From contig CP142455.1 of assembly GCA_038049695.1 (NCBI GenBank), positions 31,657,501 to 31,721,500 on the forward strand: 64,000 nucleotides of DNA. The letters run 5' to 3'. Numbering within the stretch: the stretch's first letter is position 1; each line of letters begins with the position of its first letter. The position numbers and the translations under genes were made by a program. This DNA is from Cinnamomum chago (Eukaryota; Streptophyta; Magnoliopsida; Laurales; Lauraceae). The notes under the pieces were generated by a model. It had not been told where the DNA came from. It ran no database searches and saw only the letters and a list, made by a program, of their open reading frames with translations. Positions 1 through 11,784 of the stretch are shown one piece after another.

Positions 1-672
1 TCCACCAACATTGAGACCTTCCTTGAGCTTGTTCTTCTCATTTGAAAGTCATCCAAGTAAGTTCCCTCCTCAAATCTTCTAGATATGTGTTCTTCTTGCC
101 CTTGAGAAGCTCCATTTTCATTATTGGGAGTTCTTTCTTCTTCTTCATTGTTTAACCCATTTTTGGGTTGTTTTGGGGGTTTTTGTAGAGATTGTGGATC
201 TTGAGCTTGAGAGGTGATTAGGAGCTTGATTTGCTTGATTAGAGTCAAAGGCAAGTGGTTGAATGGATTGTTTTGCTTATTAACATGTTTTGTGATAAAA
301 ATCTTGATTTCATTGATGGTTTTGGTAATTTTAATAGTTGTTTTTGATATGATAAATATTGATTATGAGATGTGCCTATTGATGAGTTATTCTTTCTTGT
401 TAAGCTCTTGAAAGTGCATGCATCCTATTGTCAAGAATTTCAAATGGTTTCACATGAATGAGTTTTCTCCACCTTGAGTTTTATTGTGGATGGAATAGAT
501 GGAAAGGATGGAAATGGAGGAACTTGAAATGAGGAGCTCTTTAGCTCATTTTAATGTCTTGGAAACATGTGATTAAGCCCCCTTGTTTATAGTTTTATGT
601 GATTGATTATATGTTGGAAGGAAAGGAAAGAAAAAGAGAAAAATCAGAGTTCCCGAACCTGCACTGCGCCCA

Positions 673-764
673 GGTCCGATCGATCGGACGTTCAGGTCGA
701 TCGATCGGACTGACTTTTAACAGTAAGCATTTTTCAGCCGATCGATCGACCGATCGATCGGACC
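673..764. repeat. Cluster of CGATCGATCG palindromes
   Basis: Within about 90 bp the palindromic core CGATCGATCG occurs four times, mostly as TCCGATCGATCGGAC or close variants (about 677, 698, 739 and 751). This gives many CpG sites in otherwise AT-rich DNA and strong local foldback potential. It lies inside the long LTR. Confidence 0.8.
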
Positions 765-1651
765 CTGTGCAGAAATTGGTGAATTTTGAGATTTTTAATT
801 TTCCTTAGTTTTAGGTGGGACCCTTACCCTTTTTGGACTGTTTGGCCTATGAGTGAGGATGTCTTGAGCCGACACTCCTCACGGTGGGTTCGGTGACATC
901 GAGGTTAATCCATTTCAATCTTGAACGGGATGGAACGACGCGATATCTTCTTTATATCTAAACACAAGTCTATTTCCTTGGTTATCGCTAATTCTATTCC
1001 TTTCGAGGACTGAGTAGGTTGCTCGATGTTTCCGGATTAATGTCATGCCTAGGATGGACCGTTTATAATCTTGATTCTTGCTATTGTAACATCTAGTACT
1101 ACCCATAAGCTCATGTTAAGATTTTAAAATAGTAAAAGTGCATAAGGAGCCCGGAATGTCTTCTAACTCAAGGAGTACCAAGTAATTGTCATAATCGACA
1201 TACGGGACCCCTATTCACTTAAATAGATCTTGAAACCGATATGTTTACCCAAAATTGTTATAGTTCATTGTTTCACCTCTTTTCCCGAGACTTGCATTAC
1301 ATGACTTGTTTTCCCGAAAGCATTGAAGTTACTCTAGTAACAGTTACTTGTCCCGAAGTGCATTGCACCACATGATATATTAGTGTGCCCTTGAGCACCC
1401 CCGTCTTGCCCGACTGATTATATATTTATACTTGATTTACTTGCTTTGTCTCGATTGTATTTGACCTATGAGTCGGCACCACTAAGCTTGGATAACCCTG
1501 TTGGTCTGATCAACCGACTTGGAGATCCCCCCTCTTGTCCCGCCAGCTGCAGCTTGGATCCCGCTACCCGGTTATTACCGTGGTCTTGTCCCGATACCGC
1601 AGATTGCTACTGTGGTCCCCGATGCCCGGCTCGCTACCGTGGTCATGTATA

Positions 1652-1789
1652 GTATATGTATATGCATTCATGAGATCCCCTGTTTCTCCTCACCTCGAGT
1701 GACTGAGATCAGGGCCTAGTATATTTATATGTATTGATATGAGATCCCCTGTTTCTCCTCACCTCGAGCGACTGAGATCAGGGCCTAGT
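1652..1789. repeat. Two-copy tandem repeat, period 69 bp
   Basis: The block GAGATCCCCTGTTTCTCCTC...GGGCCTAGT starts at 1672 and again at 1741, nearly identical over its core, giving a 69-bp period. The preceding stretch (about 1530-1650) carries shorter degenerate repeats built on TACCGTGGTC. Confidence 0.85.
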
Positions 1790-2091
1790 TCTTGCTCTAT
1801 CGCTTTAGTGATAGAGGACTTAGCTTCTTGTGGTTGCCATCTTGCCAGTTTCCGATTCCTTGGATACCCGACATGTTTTATATTGCTTTTATGCTTTCTG
1901 ATAAATATTTCGTTTCCTTTATGAAAGTTGTTATTTAAACAAGTGTTAATATTCTCCAATGTAAATTCAGTTATTATTATATTGCCTTCTGTTCTTTGTA
2001 CCCGCACGTGTTTTAAATAAACGCCGGTTGGGCGAATAACCATGCTCTTACCTATGTTTCACACGATCAATGATTTTACTTGATTTGTACG

Positions 2092-2720
2092 ATTGCCCAT
2101 GTTTTAAAGGAATACCCGAATTGTTAAATATCCGTGCTTTGTTTTAACGACATTTGGTTCGTCAGATCCCTAGGTTTAACTGTATTTTAAATGAATACCC
2201 GAATTGTTAAGTATCCGTGCTTTGTTTTAAATGACACTTGTTTTGCTAGATTCCTATGGTTATACCTGTTTCAAATGATTACCCGAGTTATTTAATATCC
2301 ATGCTTAGAAACATGTTTTAAATGACACGTGTTTTACCAGATTCCTATGTCTACACCTGTTTTAAATGAATATCCGATTTGTTAAATACCCATGCTTTGA
2401 AATGTGTTTCAAATGACACTTGTTTTGCCCGATCACTATGTTTATACCGGTTTCACATGAATACCCGATTTGTTAAATATCCCTGCTTTGAATTATGTTT
2501 TAAATGAACCTTAGCTTCGCCAGATTTCTTGGTTACACATTGTTTTAAATGAACGTTTGTTTGTCAAACTTCTATATTTACACATGTTTTAGACGAAAAC
2601 CCGATTGTCAAATATCTATGCCTTTACAGATTATGTAAATGAACATATGCTTTATTAGATCTTCAGGCTTTTACTCATGCTTGAAAAGAATACATGTTTT
2701 GTCCGAGATTCCCGACTTTG
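2092..2720. repeat. Degenerate ~90-bp tandem repeat array, about 7 units
   Basis: Units begin with TTTTAAATGAATACCCGA, continue through TGTTAAATATCC.TGCTTTG and ATGACACTTGTTTTGCC, and end near TAT.TTTACACCTG. Starts fall near 2100, 2192, 2269, 2359, 2449, 2541 and 2587. Units differ by substitutions and small deletions, and one is about half length. It lies inside the long LTR of element A. Confidence 0.8.
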
Positions 2721-3338
2721 CACCCGTTTAATTATATGCAGCACTTGATCGATTAGCATGATTTATTATATGTTTTATTCTTTACTATATTTGTGATCTT
2801 TTCATCCACCTGCCAGACCGTCGTGTCTGACCCACTACTTCTGGTACTCAGGTTCAGATTTCTTCGCCCCGAGTTGAGTGTTTTGTTGGCTTTGGAGCCA
2901 TGCCTTGCAGGTTGTTTTGTCGGCTATGTCATGTAGACATTGAGTCTGACATCGGAGCTACGTCACATTTGGGTAGTAGTTTATAGCTTATTGTTGTATG
3001 GCTTTTATTAGCCTTTTTCTTGGGATTCTTAATTAATGTACATTGATAATTGTAACTTGAACATATTCGGGAATGTAATATCCTGTTACTGTCAGCTCTG
3101 TAATTTATTGTGATGTTTACTCCAGTCTGGTATGATTCTTGATATAATAGCTATGGGCTAAAGGTTGAGTGCGACGCGGAATCCGATGGCCACGGACTTC
3201 GGGTCGCAACGCCACAAATGCTTCCGCAAAATATTCAGAATGTGTTGTCTTCACACACGCGGATCTTGGGAGAAGTAAAAATACATTTATGCTTAATCCC
3301 ATCTCCCGCCCCCGAGGTTTCGGTTCGGGGGCGTGACA

Positions 3339-4516
3339 AAACCCAACTATATCAGTCACAGACCCATGAACAGAGCTCAGTATTGGGTTGTCCACGCCTG
3401 AAGTCACACCCATATAGCATCCAGTGGGTCCCACTCACAAAATCCATGGTCAGCCATCTAGGTGATGGTCGACCACTGCTCAGCTATCAACCCATTGGTT
3501 CTGATCCATCATCAGATCATGTCCTGGGGTCCACAAGTCCAAAACGTGATTCACTGTTTTTCTGTACACAGTCACGCCTGACTGTATTGAATCTGTTGCT
3601 CAGTGGGTCCCACTAATCACAACCCCAGATGCCCCACTACCCTATGGTCGCCCAGGGGTCCACTTCAAGATGTGGGGTTCTGATTTCCAATCAGACCCAC
3701 TGATGGGTCCCACTACCCTTGACGACATACAACCCTGTTTCCTTAAAGTCAGAACCTTGAAACTCAACTGGATGGTGGCCCAACAGAGATCCAATCTTTG
3801 TAAGACCAACACCTCCATGGTCGACTAGCAGTGCTCTACTGGATCTCTGGTCCTGATCTGTGATCAGGTGGGCCATGGGGTCCCACAACCCTTGAATATA
3901 AATTACAGCACTGCCGTCCAGTCTTTGTTTTCAACAGAATTTGAATCTATTCCATGAATCTTTATCCCCTTTCCACATGCATGAATTCCATCTCCATTAA
4001 CATGTAATCCCATAACCAAAACAGATATTATTAGTACAGAATTTACATAACATAGGATTTCCTCAATCAAATCTTCTTAACAGAGAATCTAAATCACATC
4101 ACATTATCAACCATCAAACTTAATCAACTCATTAATTAGGAAGATCCACTCACCTTTGATATGCTATCATTGCTTTTGCAATGTGTGGACGTGAATAGGA
4201 CATCAATCAACCTTCTTCTCCTTCTCCTAGATTGCAACCACACGACTCTCTCTCTCAGAATCTTCTCCAAAGGAATAGAATACAACAACTGTTGTTGGTT
4301 TACTTGTATATATAAAGAGAAGGCAAGTCCTAATCCTAATATGTCTCTTATTTCCTCTGCTATACTTGTTATACAACTCCAATCCCAAAACAACACGTGG
4401 GACACTTTCCAATTCCTAATTCCCTTAGTAAGTAGTATTACTAATTTCATAATAAGAGAACCACTAAAGTACTACCTGGGCCAGACTAATCCTGGCCCAT
4501 TATACAAGATATTACA
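3339..4516 (-). mobile_element. Inverted LTR fragment (first ~1180 bp of the gypsy LTR)
   Basis: This segment is the reverse complement of 9469-10650, the first half of the gypsy 3' LTR, at roughly 97% identity by eye. It ends exactly at the LTR terminus GATATTACA (reverse complement of TGTAATATC) at 4516. Its left edge coincides with the end of element A at 3338. The simplest reading is an inverted copy of the same family inserted into the 5' LTR, later interrupted by element A. Confidence 0.85.
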
Positions 4517-4584
4517 AATGGTAAACATTGCCAAGTTATCACGATCCGAATATCCGATAGGGCCCCGGACTTTGGGTCTTGACA
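4517..4584 (+). mobile_element. Distal 68 bp of the gypsy 5' LTR
   Basis: AATGGTAAACATTGCC...GGGTCTTGACA matches 11521-11588, the end of the 3' LTR, with only a few substitutions. It is all that remains next to the internal region of the original 5' LTR. The rest of that LTR is not present in the window. Confidence 0.88.
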
Positions 4585-4587
4585 AAG

Positions 4588-4599
4588 TGGTATCAGAGC
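4588..4599 (+). other. Primer-binding site (tRNA-Met type)
   Basis: TGGTATCAGAGC lies three bases after the LTR end and is complementary to the 3' end of initiator tRNA-Met, the usual primer of plant LTR retrotransposons. It marks the 5' edge of the internal domain. Confidence 0.92.
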
Positions 4600-4744
4600 A
4601 TAAGGTTTTGGGAAATTAAAAGAATTAGCAACCCATAGGTCACGTGGTGAGGACGTTGGGGTTGTCAATGGTAGAGATTAAGTAAAGTACATTGTTAATG
4701 ATCTTTTAGCTCACAAGTCTTTAATCTGCAGAAGGAATAAGACG

Positions 4745-6172
4745 ATGGACAATGTTACTGGGAATGAGAATGCGAACAACAATGTTCGACCAAACAGTGG
4801 AACTATGGAAATGCCGGAGTACGCTCGGCAAATGTTTGAAAGCTTTATGAAGGCCTATGCTCAGGTTCAAGAGCAGATCTCCGCTATTCATCACCATCAA
4901 AGTGAGAATGGCGAGGGACAAAGTAACAACAGAGATGGTTCGGGTGAAGGTCGCATTAATGGGAGCAGGAATCGGGAAAGGGATACCTTACATAAAAGAT
5001 TCAATGAATTTCGCCCCAAGAGCTTTGAAGAAACAACTAATCCTTGGGATGTAAATAAATGGGCTGAACACACGGAAGGCATCTTTGAAGTTATGGGATG
5101 TACAGAGCATCAAAAGGCCTTGCTCGCAGCATTTAAATTAGAAGGTGATACGAAGGAATGGTGGAAGGCAGCCAAGAGGTCATTCAATGGACAAGAAATA
5201 GAGATTACTTGGGCCTTCTTCAAACGGGAGTTTATCAGGAAGTTTATACCAGATCATATTAGGGCTCAGAAGAAGAGAGAGTTCGAAACTTTGGTGCAGG
5301 GAAATTTGACGGGAGCCAAGTACGCTCTTAAGTTTATAGAGCTGTCACATTTTGCTGAAACACTAGTGGTTACAGAAGGAGAAAGGATGGAACGATTCGT
5401 GAACGGTCTCAGACCAGACATCAAAAAGGACGTGAAGCTGCATGAACCAAAGACTTATGCTGAGGCTTTAAGAAAAGCTTTCGTCTCAGAAGAAGCCATC
5501 AAAGAGATAAAGAGACAGACTCAGATGACGTCCACTGAAGGGAAAGCAGATAACCCCAACCACTAGTTCCCCAATAAGAAACAGAAAACTGGAGCCAAGA
5601 CGGTCTGCAATTATTGCGGGGGATCGCACGAAACAAATCAATGTCGGAAAAGACCTGGGGTGTGCTTTGGGTGTGGAAAAGGAGGCCATAAGGTAAAAGA
5701 TTGTCTAGACATCAAGGAGAGAAATCAGGCCAAACGGAAAGGGGGATGCTACGGTTGCAGTCAGGAAGGGCACCAAGTCAAGGACTGCCCCAGTAAGCAG
5801 GGAAGGAATCAAATTCAAACACAAGGACAAGCACCTCCGCAAAATCAGCAGGGTCGAGAGCGTCCACAAAACCAGCGTTATTATCAGAATCAGACACATC
5901 AGCCCCGTGGAAATCAGTAGAACCCACCCCAAGGACAGCATTACAACCTTGGCAGGAATAACCAGGGAGGGAATCAGACGGAACAGCAGCAGAATGGAAG
6001 GCTCTTTGCCATGACGCACCATGATGCGGAAGCGGCCAACCACGTAGTCGAAGGTATGGTCTTAATTTCCAATTTTGAAGCTAGTACTTTATTTGATTCT
6101 GGTTCAACTCATTCTTTCATCTCGCATACTTTTGCTGCCAAGATAGAAAAATTCCCCCTCAATTTTGACTAA
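4745..6172 (+). pseudogene. Gypsy gag and protease, broken by stops
   Basis: One reading frame starts at the ATG at 4745. The first 273 codons give a retrotransposon gag domain (WAEHTEGIFEVMGC..., WWKAAKRSF, FIRKFIPDHIRAQKK). A TAG at 5564-5566 interrupts it. The frame resumes with three CCHC-type zinc knuckles: one at about 5606-5644 with a shortened spacing (CX2CX3HX4C), then CX2CX4HX4C knuckles at 5663-5704 and 5747-5788. A second TAG at 5918-5920 follows. The aspartic protease motif LFDSGSTHSFIS lies near 6091-6126. A TAA at 6170-6172 ends the frame, and pol continues in another frame, so one base was gained or lost there. The product would form the capsid-like particle and process the polyprotein. 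It cannot be made intact here. Confidence 0.9.
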
Positions 6173-6179
6173 TGCATAA

Positions 6180-9100
6180 GTGGTGTCTACACCCACGGGT
6201 GATCAAATATGCACTAGAACCATATTTTATGATTGCATGATAGCGATTGGGCAAGCCCTGATGCCGGCTGATCTGGTATTGTTACGTATGAACGACTTTG
6301 ATGTTATACTGGGCATGGACTGGCTTACTAGGTATCGGGCTATTTTAGACTACTTTAACAAAGTAGTTCGGTTTAATCTTGAGGGACTTACTCGTGTTAG
6401 TTTGGTGGGAAAAAGGAGACCTGTTCGGTCAATGGTTATCTCAGCCATCAAAGCTGGTGAGTTACTAAGGAATGGGTGCAAAGGCTTTTTAGCCTTCATT
6501 TCGGAGGATAAGCCAAAACTAAGTATAGAAGATATTCCCGTTGTTAGGGAATTCCCTGACGTATTTCTGGATGACTTGCCTGGATTGCCCCCACTTCGGG
6601 AGGTCGATTTTACCATTGAAATAATGCCGGGTACGGCCTCGATTTCCAAGGCACCCTATCGAATGGCTCCAGCAGAATTGAAGGAACTCAAGGATCAATT
6701 GGAGGAACTATTGGACAAAGGACTCATCAGGCCTAGTGTGTCCCCATGGGGAGCACCAGTGCTATTTGCAAAGAAGAAGGATGGAACCTTGAGAATGTGC
6801 ATTGATTATAGGCAGTTAAATCAGGTGACCATTAAGAACAAATACCCTCTACCCCGCATTGATGAACTGTTTGATCAATTGCAAGGAGCGAAATACTTTT
6901 CCAAGATAGATCTAAGGTCCGGCTACCATCAGCTAAGAGTAAGGGAGGAAGACATTCCCAAGATGGCGTTTCGGACGCGGTATGGTCATTACGAGTTTCT
7001 AGTCATGCCTTTCGGATTGACCAATGCGCCAGCCGCCTTTATGGCATTGATCAACCAAGTTTTTCAACCCTATTTGGATAAATTTGTGGTGGTATTTATT
7101 GATGATATCCTCATCTACTCTAAAGAAAGGCAAGACCATGGCGAGCATTTGCGTACCTCCTTGCAGCTCTTGAAGGACAACCAGCTTTATGCCAACTTGA
7201 GTAAGTGTGATTTCTGGTTAGAGCAAGTCGCCTTTTTGGGGCACATTATTTCCGGAGATGGATTGTCGGTAGACCCTACAAAAATAGAAGCGGTTATGAA
7301 TTGGAAGCGACCTTCAAATGTTTCAGAAGTTCGGAGCTTCTTAGGCCTGGCGGGTTATTATCGAAGGTTCGTACAAGGATTTTCTACGATTGCTGGACCT
7401 TTGACCAGACTCAGAAGGAAGGATGTTCCGTTCACTTGGGATGAGAAATGTGAGGGTAGCTTCAGAACATTGAAAGGTAAACTGACATCGGCACCAATAC
7501 TCACCCTTCCGACTGGGAGTGGAGGATTTGTTATCTACTGTGATGCGTCGTTGCAAGGGTTAGGGTGTGTTCTCATGCAGCGTGGAAAGGTGATTGCGTA
7601 TGCTTCCAGACAACTAAAGGTTCATGAACAAAATTATGCTACGCACGACCTTGAGTTGGCAGCTGTAGTTTTTGCATTGAAAATCTGGAGACACTACTAC
7701 CTTTACGGTGAAGAATTTGAAGTTTATACAGATCACAAGAGCCTCAAATATGTATTTTCTCAAAAAGAATTGAACTTGCGCCAACGAAGATGGATGGAAT
7801 TCTTGAAGGATTATAATTTCTCCATATTTTATCATCCAGGAAAGGCGAATGTTGTAGCCAACGCCTTAAGTAGGAAATCAGCACAGATGGCTTATCTTAC
7901 CGCAGAGTGGCGACTACTTGAAGAGATCAAGGACTTGGATGCAAATTTATGGCCTATTGGTGAAAAAGCACTATTGGGAAGTTTTAAGGTTCAACCCGAA
8001 TTAATTCAGAAAATAAAAGATCATTAACGAGATGACAAGGCACTGGTGGAAATCTTCGACAAACTGGATAATAAACCGGACTTCTCCGTTGTTAATGGCG
8101 TGTTATACTTTCGAGGCAGACTTTGTGTCCCAAATATTCGGGAAATCAAAGATGAAATTTTGAAGGAAGCACATCACACAAGATATACCATCCATCCGGG
8201 GAGCATCAAGATGTATCAGAACTTAAAAATCATATTTTGGTGGATCGGTATCAAAAATAATGTTACAGAGTTTGTTGGACAGTGTTTTACTTGTCAACAA
8301 GTGAAGGCTGATCATAAGAAGCTGGGGGGATTGCTACAGCCATTACCTATCCCAGAATGGAAATGGGAACATATCACTATGGATTTCATTTCAGGATTTC
8401 CCAGGACCTCAAGGCAAAATGAAATAATTTGGGTAATTGTGGTTCGATTGACCAAGTCAGCGCACTTCATACCCTTGAAAGGAAGAACTACCATAGAGCA
8501 CCTGGCTAAAACATATGTTTGGGAGGTTGTGAGGTTGCATGGCGTTCCTGCATCAATTGTATCAGACAGGGATACCAGATTTGTTTCACAGTTTTAGAAG
8601 AGCTTACAGAAGGCTATGGGTACGAAACTGAATTTTAGCACGGCATATCACCCTCAGACTGATGGACAGACAGAGAGGACCAATCAAATACTGGAAGACA
8701 TGCTTAGAGCTTGTGCTATAGATTTCAGAGACAACTGGGATGAGCAGTTACCGCTGGCAGAGTTCGCTTATAACAATAGCTATCATTCAAGTATCCAGAT
8801 GGCTACTTTCGAGGCACGGTATGGCAGAAGTTGCCGCTCTCCATTTTGTTGGGAAGAGGTGGGCGATAGGCGGATTTTAGGCCCTGAATAGGTGCAAACC
8901 TCTACTGAGAATATTAAGAAAATCCGGGACAGATTGAAGACTGCACAGAGTCGCCAAAAGAGTTATGCGGATAAACGCCGACGAGAATTAGAATTTTTGG
9001 TAGGTGACTCGGTATTCCTCAAAGTTTCTCCGACGAAAGGAGTGATGCGATTCGGCAAGAAAGGAAAGCGAAGCCCGAGATACATTGGACCATTCAAAAT

Positions 9101-9434
9101 TACAGGGCGGGAGAGCGATGGGAACACTTACAAATTAGAACTACCACCGCAGTTAGCTGGAGTTCATAAGGTGTTTCATGTATCCATGTCAAAAAAGTAT
9201 GAACCAGACCCGTCTCATGTGTTAGATTTCGAACCAATGAACTTACAGCCAGATTTATCCTATGAGGAGAGCCCTGTTGCAATCGTAGACATCAAGGAAA
9301 GGGTGTTGCGGAGACGAACAGTCCGACTAGTCAAGGTGCTCTGGACACATCAGGATTCAAATGAAGCTACATGGGAGATAGAGGACGAGGTCCGAAAGAA
9401 GTATCCCCATCTTTTCACCACAAGTACGTCTTAA
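6180..9434 (+). pseudogene. Gypsy pol: RT, RNase H, integrase, chromodomain-like tail
   Basis: A single frame runs to TAA at 9432-9434 but has nonsense codons at 8025-8027, 8595-8597 and 8889-8891. The first open part (6180-8027, 615 codons) holds reverse transcriptase ([12 protein letters not shown]; catalytic FIDD at 7095-7106) and RNase H ([16 protein letters not shown]). The second part (8046-8597) has the integrase HHCC zinc-binding region (HHTRYTIHPG...CFTCQQ) and the first catalytic aspartates (MDFISGF, SDRDTRF). The third part (8616-8891) has YHPQTDGQTERTN with the catalytic glutamate. The last part (8892-9434) ends in a chromodomain-like tail (VKVLWTHQ...EATWEIEDE...YPHLF), as in Tekay/Del chromoviruses. 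Domain order is that of Ty3/gypsy. The element is dead unless complemented in trans. Confidence 0.93.
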
Positions 9435-9454
9435 ATTTGGAGGACCAAATTTCC

Positions 9455-9466
9455 GAAGGAGGGGAG
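9455..9466 (+). other. Polypurine tract
   Basis: GAAGGAGGGGAG lies two bases before the TG that opens the 3' LTR. It is the expected plus-strand primer of the gypsy element and fixes the LTR start at 9469. Confidence 0.85.
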
Positions 9467-9468
9467 TC

Positions 9469-11588
9469 TGTAATATCCTGTATTATCGGCCAGGATTAGT
9501 CTGGCCCAGGTAGTACTTTAGTGGTTCTCTTATTATGAAATTAGTAATACTACTTACTAAGGGAATTAGGAATTGGAAAGTGTCCCACGTGTTGTTTTGG
9601 GACTGGAGTTGTATAACAAGTATAGCAGAGGAAATAAGAGACATATTAGGATTAGGACTTGCCTTCTCTTTATATATACAAGTAAACCAACAACAGTTGT
9701 TGTATTCTATTCCTTTGGAGAAGATTCTGAGAGAGAGAGTCGTGTAGTTGCAATCTAGGAGAAGGAGAGGAAGGTTGATTGATGTCCTATTCACGTCCAC
9801 ACATTGCAAAAGCAACGATAGCATATCAAAGGTGAGTGGATCTTCCTAATTAATGAGTTGATTAAGTTTGATGGTTGATAATGTGATGTGATTTAGATTC
9901 TCTGTTAAGAAGATTTGATTGAGGAAATCCTATGTTATGCAAATTCTGTACTAATAATAGCCGTTTTGGATATGGGATTACATGTTAATGGAGATGGAAT
10001 TCATATATGTGGAAAGGGGATAAAGATTCATGGAATAGATTCAAATTCTGTTGAAAACAGAGACTGGACGGCAGTGCTGTAATTTATATTCAAGGGTTGT
10101 GGGACCCCATGGCCCACCTGATCACAGATCAGGACCAGAGATCCAGTAGAGCACTGCTAGTCAACCATGGAGGTGTTGGTCTTACAAAGATTGGATCTCT
10201 ATTGGGCCACCATCCAGTTGAGTTTCAAGGTTCTGACGTGAAATTGAAGGAAACAGGGTTGTATGTTGTCAAGGGCAGTGGGACCCATCAGGGGGTCTGA
10301 TTGGAAATCAGAACCCCACATCTTGAAGTGGACCACTCGGCGACCTTCGGGTAGTGGGGCATCTGGGGTTGTGATCAGTGAGACCCACTGAGCAACAGAT
10401 TCAATACAGTCAGGCGTGACTGTCTACAGAAAAACAGTGAATCACGTTTTGGACTTGTGGACCCCAGGACATGATCTGATGATGGATCAGAACCAATGGG
10501 TTGATAGCTGAGCAGTGGTGGACCATCACCTAGATGGCTGATCATGGATTTTGTGAGTGGGACCCACTGGATGCTATATGGGTGTGACTTCAGGCGTGGA
10601 CAACCCAATACTGAGCTTTGTTCATGGGTCTGTGACTGATATAGTTGGGTTTGGCCCAGGATTGGAAAGTGATAATCATATAAAGTTTATTATACAGATA
10701 ACTTAAAGGTTAGATGATTAATTAATGGTGAGTAAATGGCTGATTAATTTAGTTATGAATAATTATATGCATTATGTTACTTAGTGCATATTGTGTTTTG
10801 TTTTATGGTGTGGACCAACCCTATTCTGATAATACCAATTTTGAAATTGAGTGGGGCAATAAACAATGAACTTAGTAAGGGTGGGGCCCACACTATTGAT
10901 GTGTACATGAGGAAAATTGATAATAATATTGAGTTATGGTTGTTATGAGATGGTGAGGTCCCAGACGTGGATGTTGGACTTAATGTCCGAGCCGTGTAGC
11001 GGCTGGTCCATAAGGGACGTGTCCGATGAGACAGGGTCATAGTGACCGGTATACATGTATACAATGGGCCTTTGAGGCGTGGTAAGGTGCATGGGCACGG
11101 ATATATATATATATGGATGTATTTTTAGGGCATTCAATATATTGATTCAAATATGTTAAATCTTGTAATATTATGTTTATGCTGCTTATGTAATTAGGAA
11201 TATTCATTCACCAGTAATACTGATGTTGTGTTGCCCCCTTCAGGTAATCTTACTACGAGTGGGATAAATCAGGATGGCGCTCAGTACGTAGATTTTGGCA
11301 TGCGTGGCTGAAGAGAGAGAACGCGAAATATTCATATGAGTGACAGAAGAATTAGCTTTTGTTTAGCAATTGATTTAATGTTTAGTACATTATTAATTTG
11401 AGTTAGAACATAGGGATTTGGATTATTCAGAGATTTATATATTGTTTGACTTTATTTAAATTAATTGGAATGATAGTTGATTTATATGCCAAATCTCTTA
11501 TGTGAATTATTTGATAAATGAATGGTAAACATTGCCAAGTTATCACGATCCGAATATCCGACAAGGCCCCGGAATTTGGGTCTTGACA
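9469..11588 (+). mobile_element. Gypsy 3' LTR, 2120 bp
   Basis: It starts TGTAATATCCTG directly after the polypurine tract and ends GGGTCTTGACA, matching the 68-bp remnant at 4517-4584. Its first half is repeated in inverted form at 3339-4516. Its length and ends fit the two solo LTRs at 14582-17038 and 18025-20139, which share internal landmarks such as the GCATGCGTGGCT block near the end. The 5' flank of the element is lost, so no target-site duplication can be tested. Confidence 0.92.
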
Positions 11589-11784
11589 AAAAATATCTCT
11601 AGGGCCTTACCTCAACATGCCAACCACACATACCATCAATTGACTGCATACCCGGCCCTTACATGGGTTGTCAATCACATAGGGCGTTAGGAGTCCTTGA
11701 AACTGCAAAACAGGTTCTTTCATGGGCTGTTGAATACAATACAGGCTGCTTGACTTCACTACCAGACTTAGTCAAGCAATATGA
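11589..11784. other. Unassigned spacer
   Basis: About 200 bp between the gypsy LTR and the TRIM element, rich in CA and GGCCC words. No reading frame or repeat was recognised. Confidence 0.4.

Larger units (their letters stand above)
1..3338 (+). mobile_element. Right part of a long gypsy-type LTR (element A)
   Basis: No coding sequence is visible here. The segment ends in GGGGGCGTGACA, a terminus like that of the other gypsy LTRs in this window (GTGACA or TTGACA), and is followed at once by an inverted fragment of another LTR. The part near the right end has the composition of a gypsy LTR, with poly-pyrimidine and TAATTAATGTA stretches. The left end lies before the window, so solo LTR and 3' LTR cannot be told apart. 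It contains the three internal repeat arrays listed separately. Confidence 0.5.

Noticed and set aside
3074-3338. Possible short 265-bp LTR starting TGTAATATCCTG and ending GTGACA
   Set aside because: Flanks GGGAA and AAACC do not match and the upstream DNA looks like the same LTR, so it is treated as the end of the long LTR.
3218-3616. 132-codon plus-strand frame
   Set aside because: It spans the junction of two LTRs and has no recognisable protein features.
4161-4619. 152-codon plus-strand frame
   Set aside because: It lies in the inverted LTR and mirrors a frame in the 3' LTR (9483-9824); no domain, explained by the repeat.
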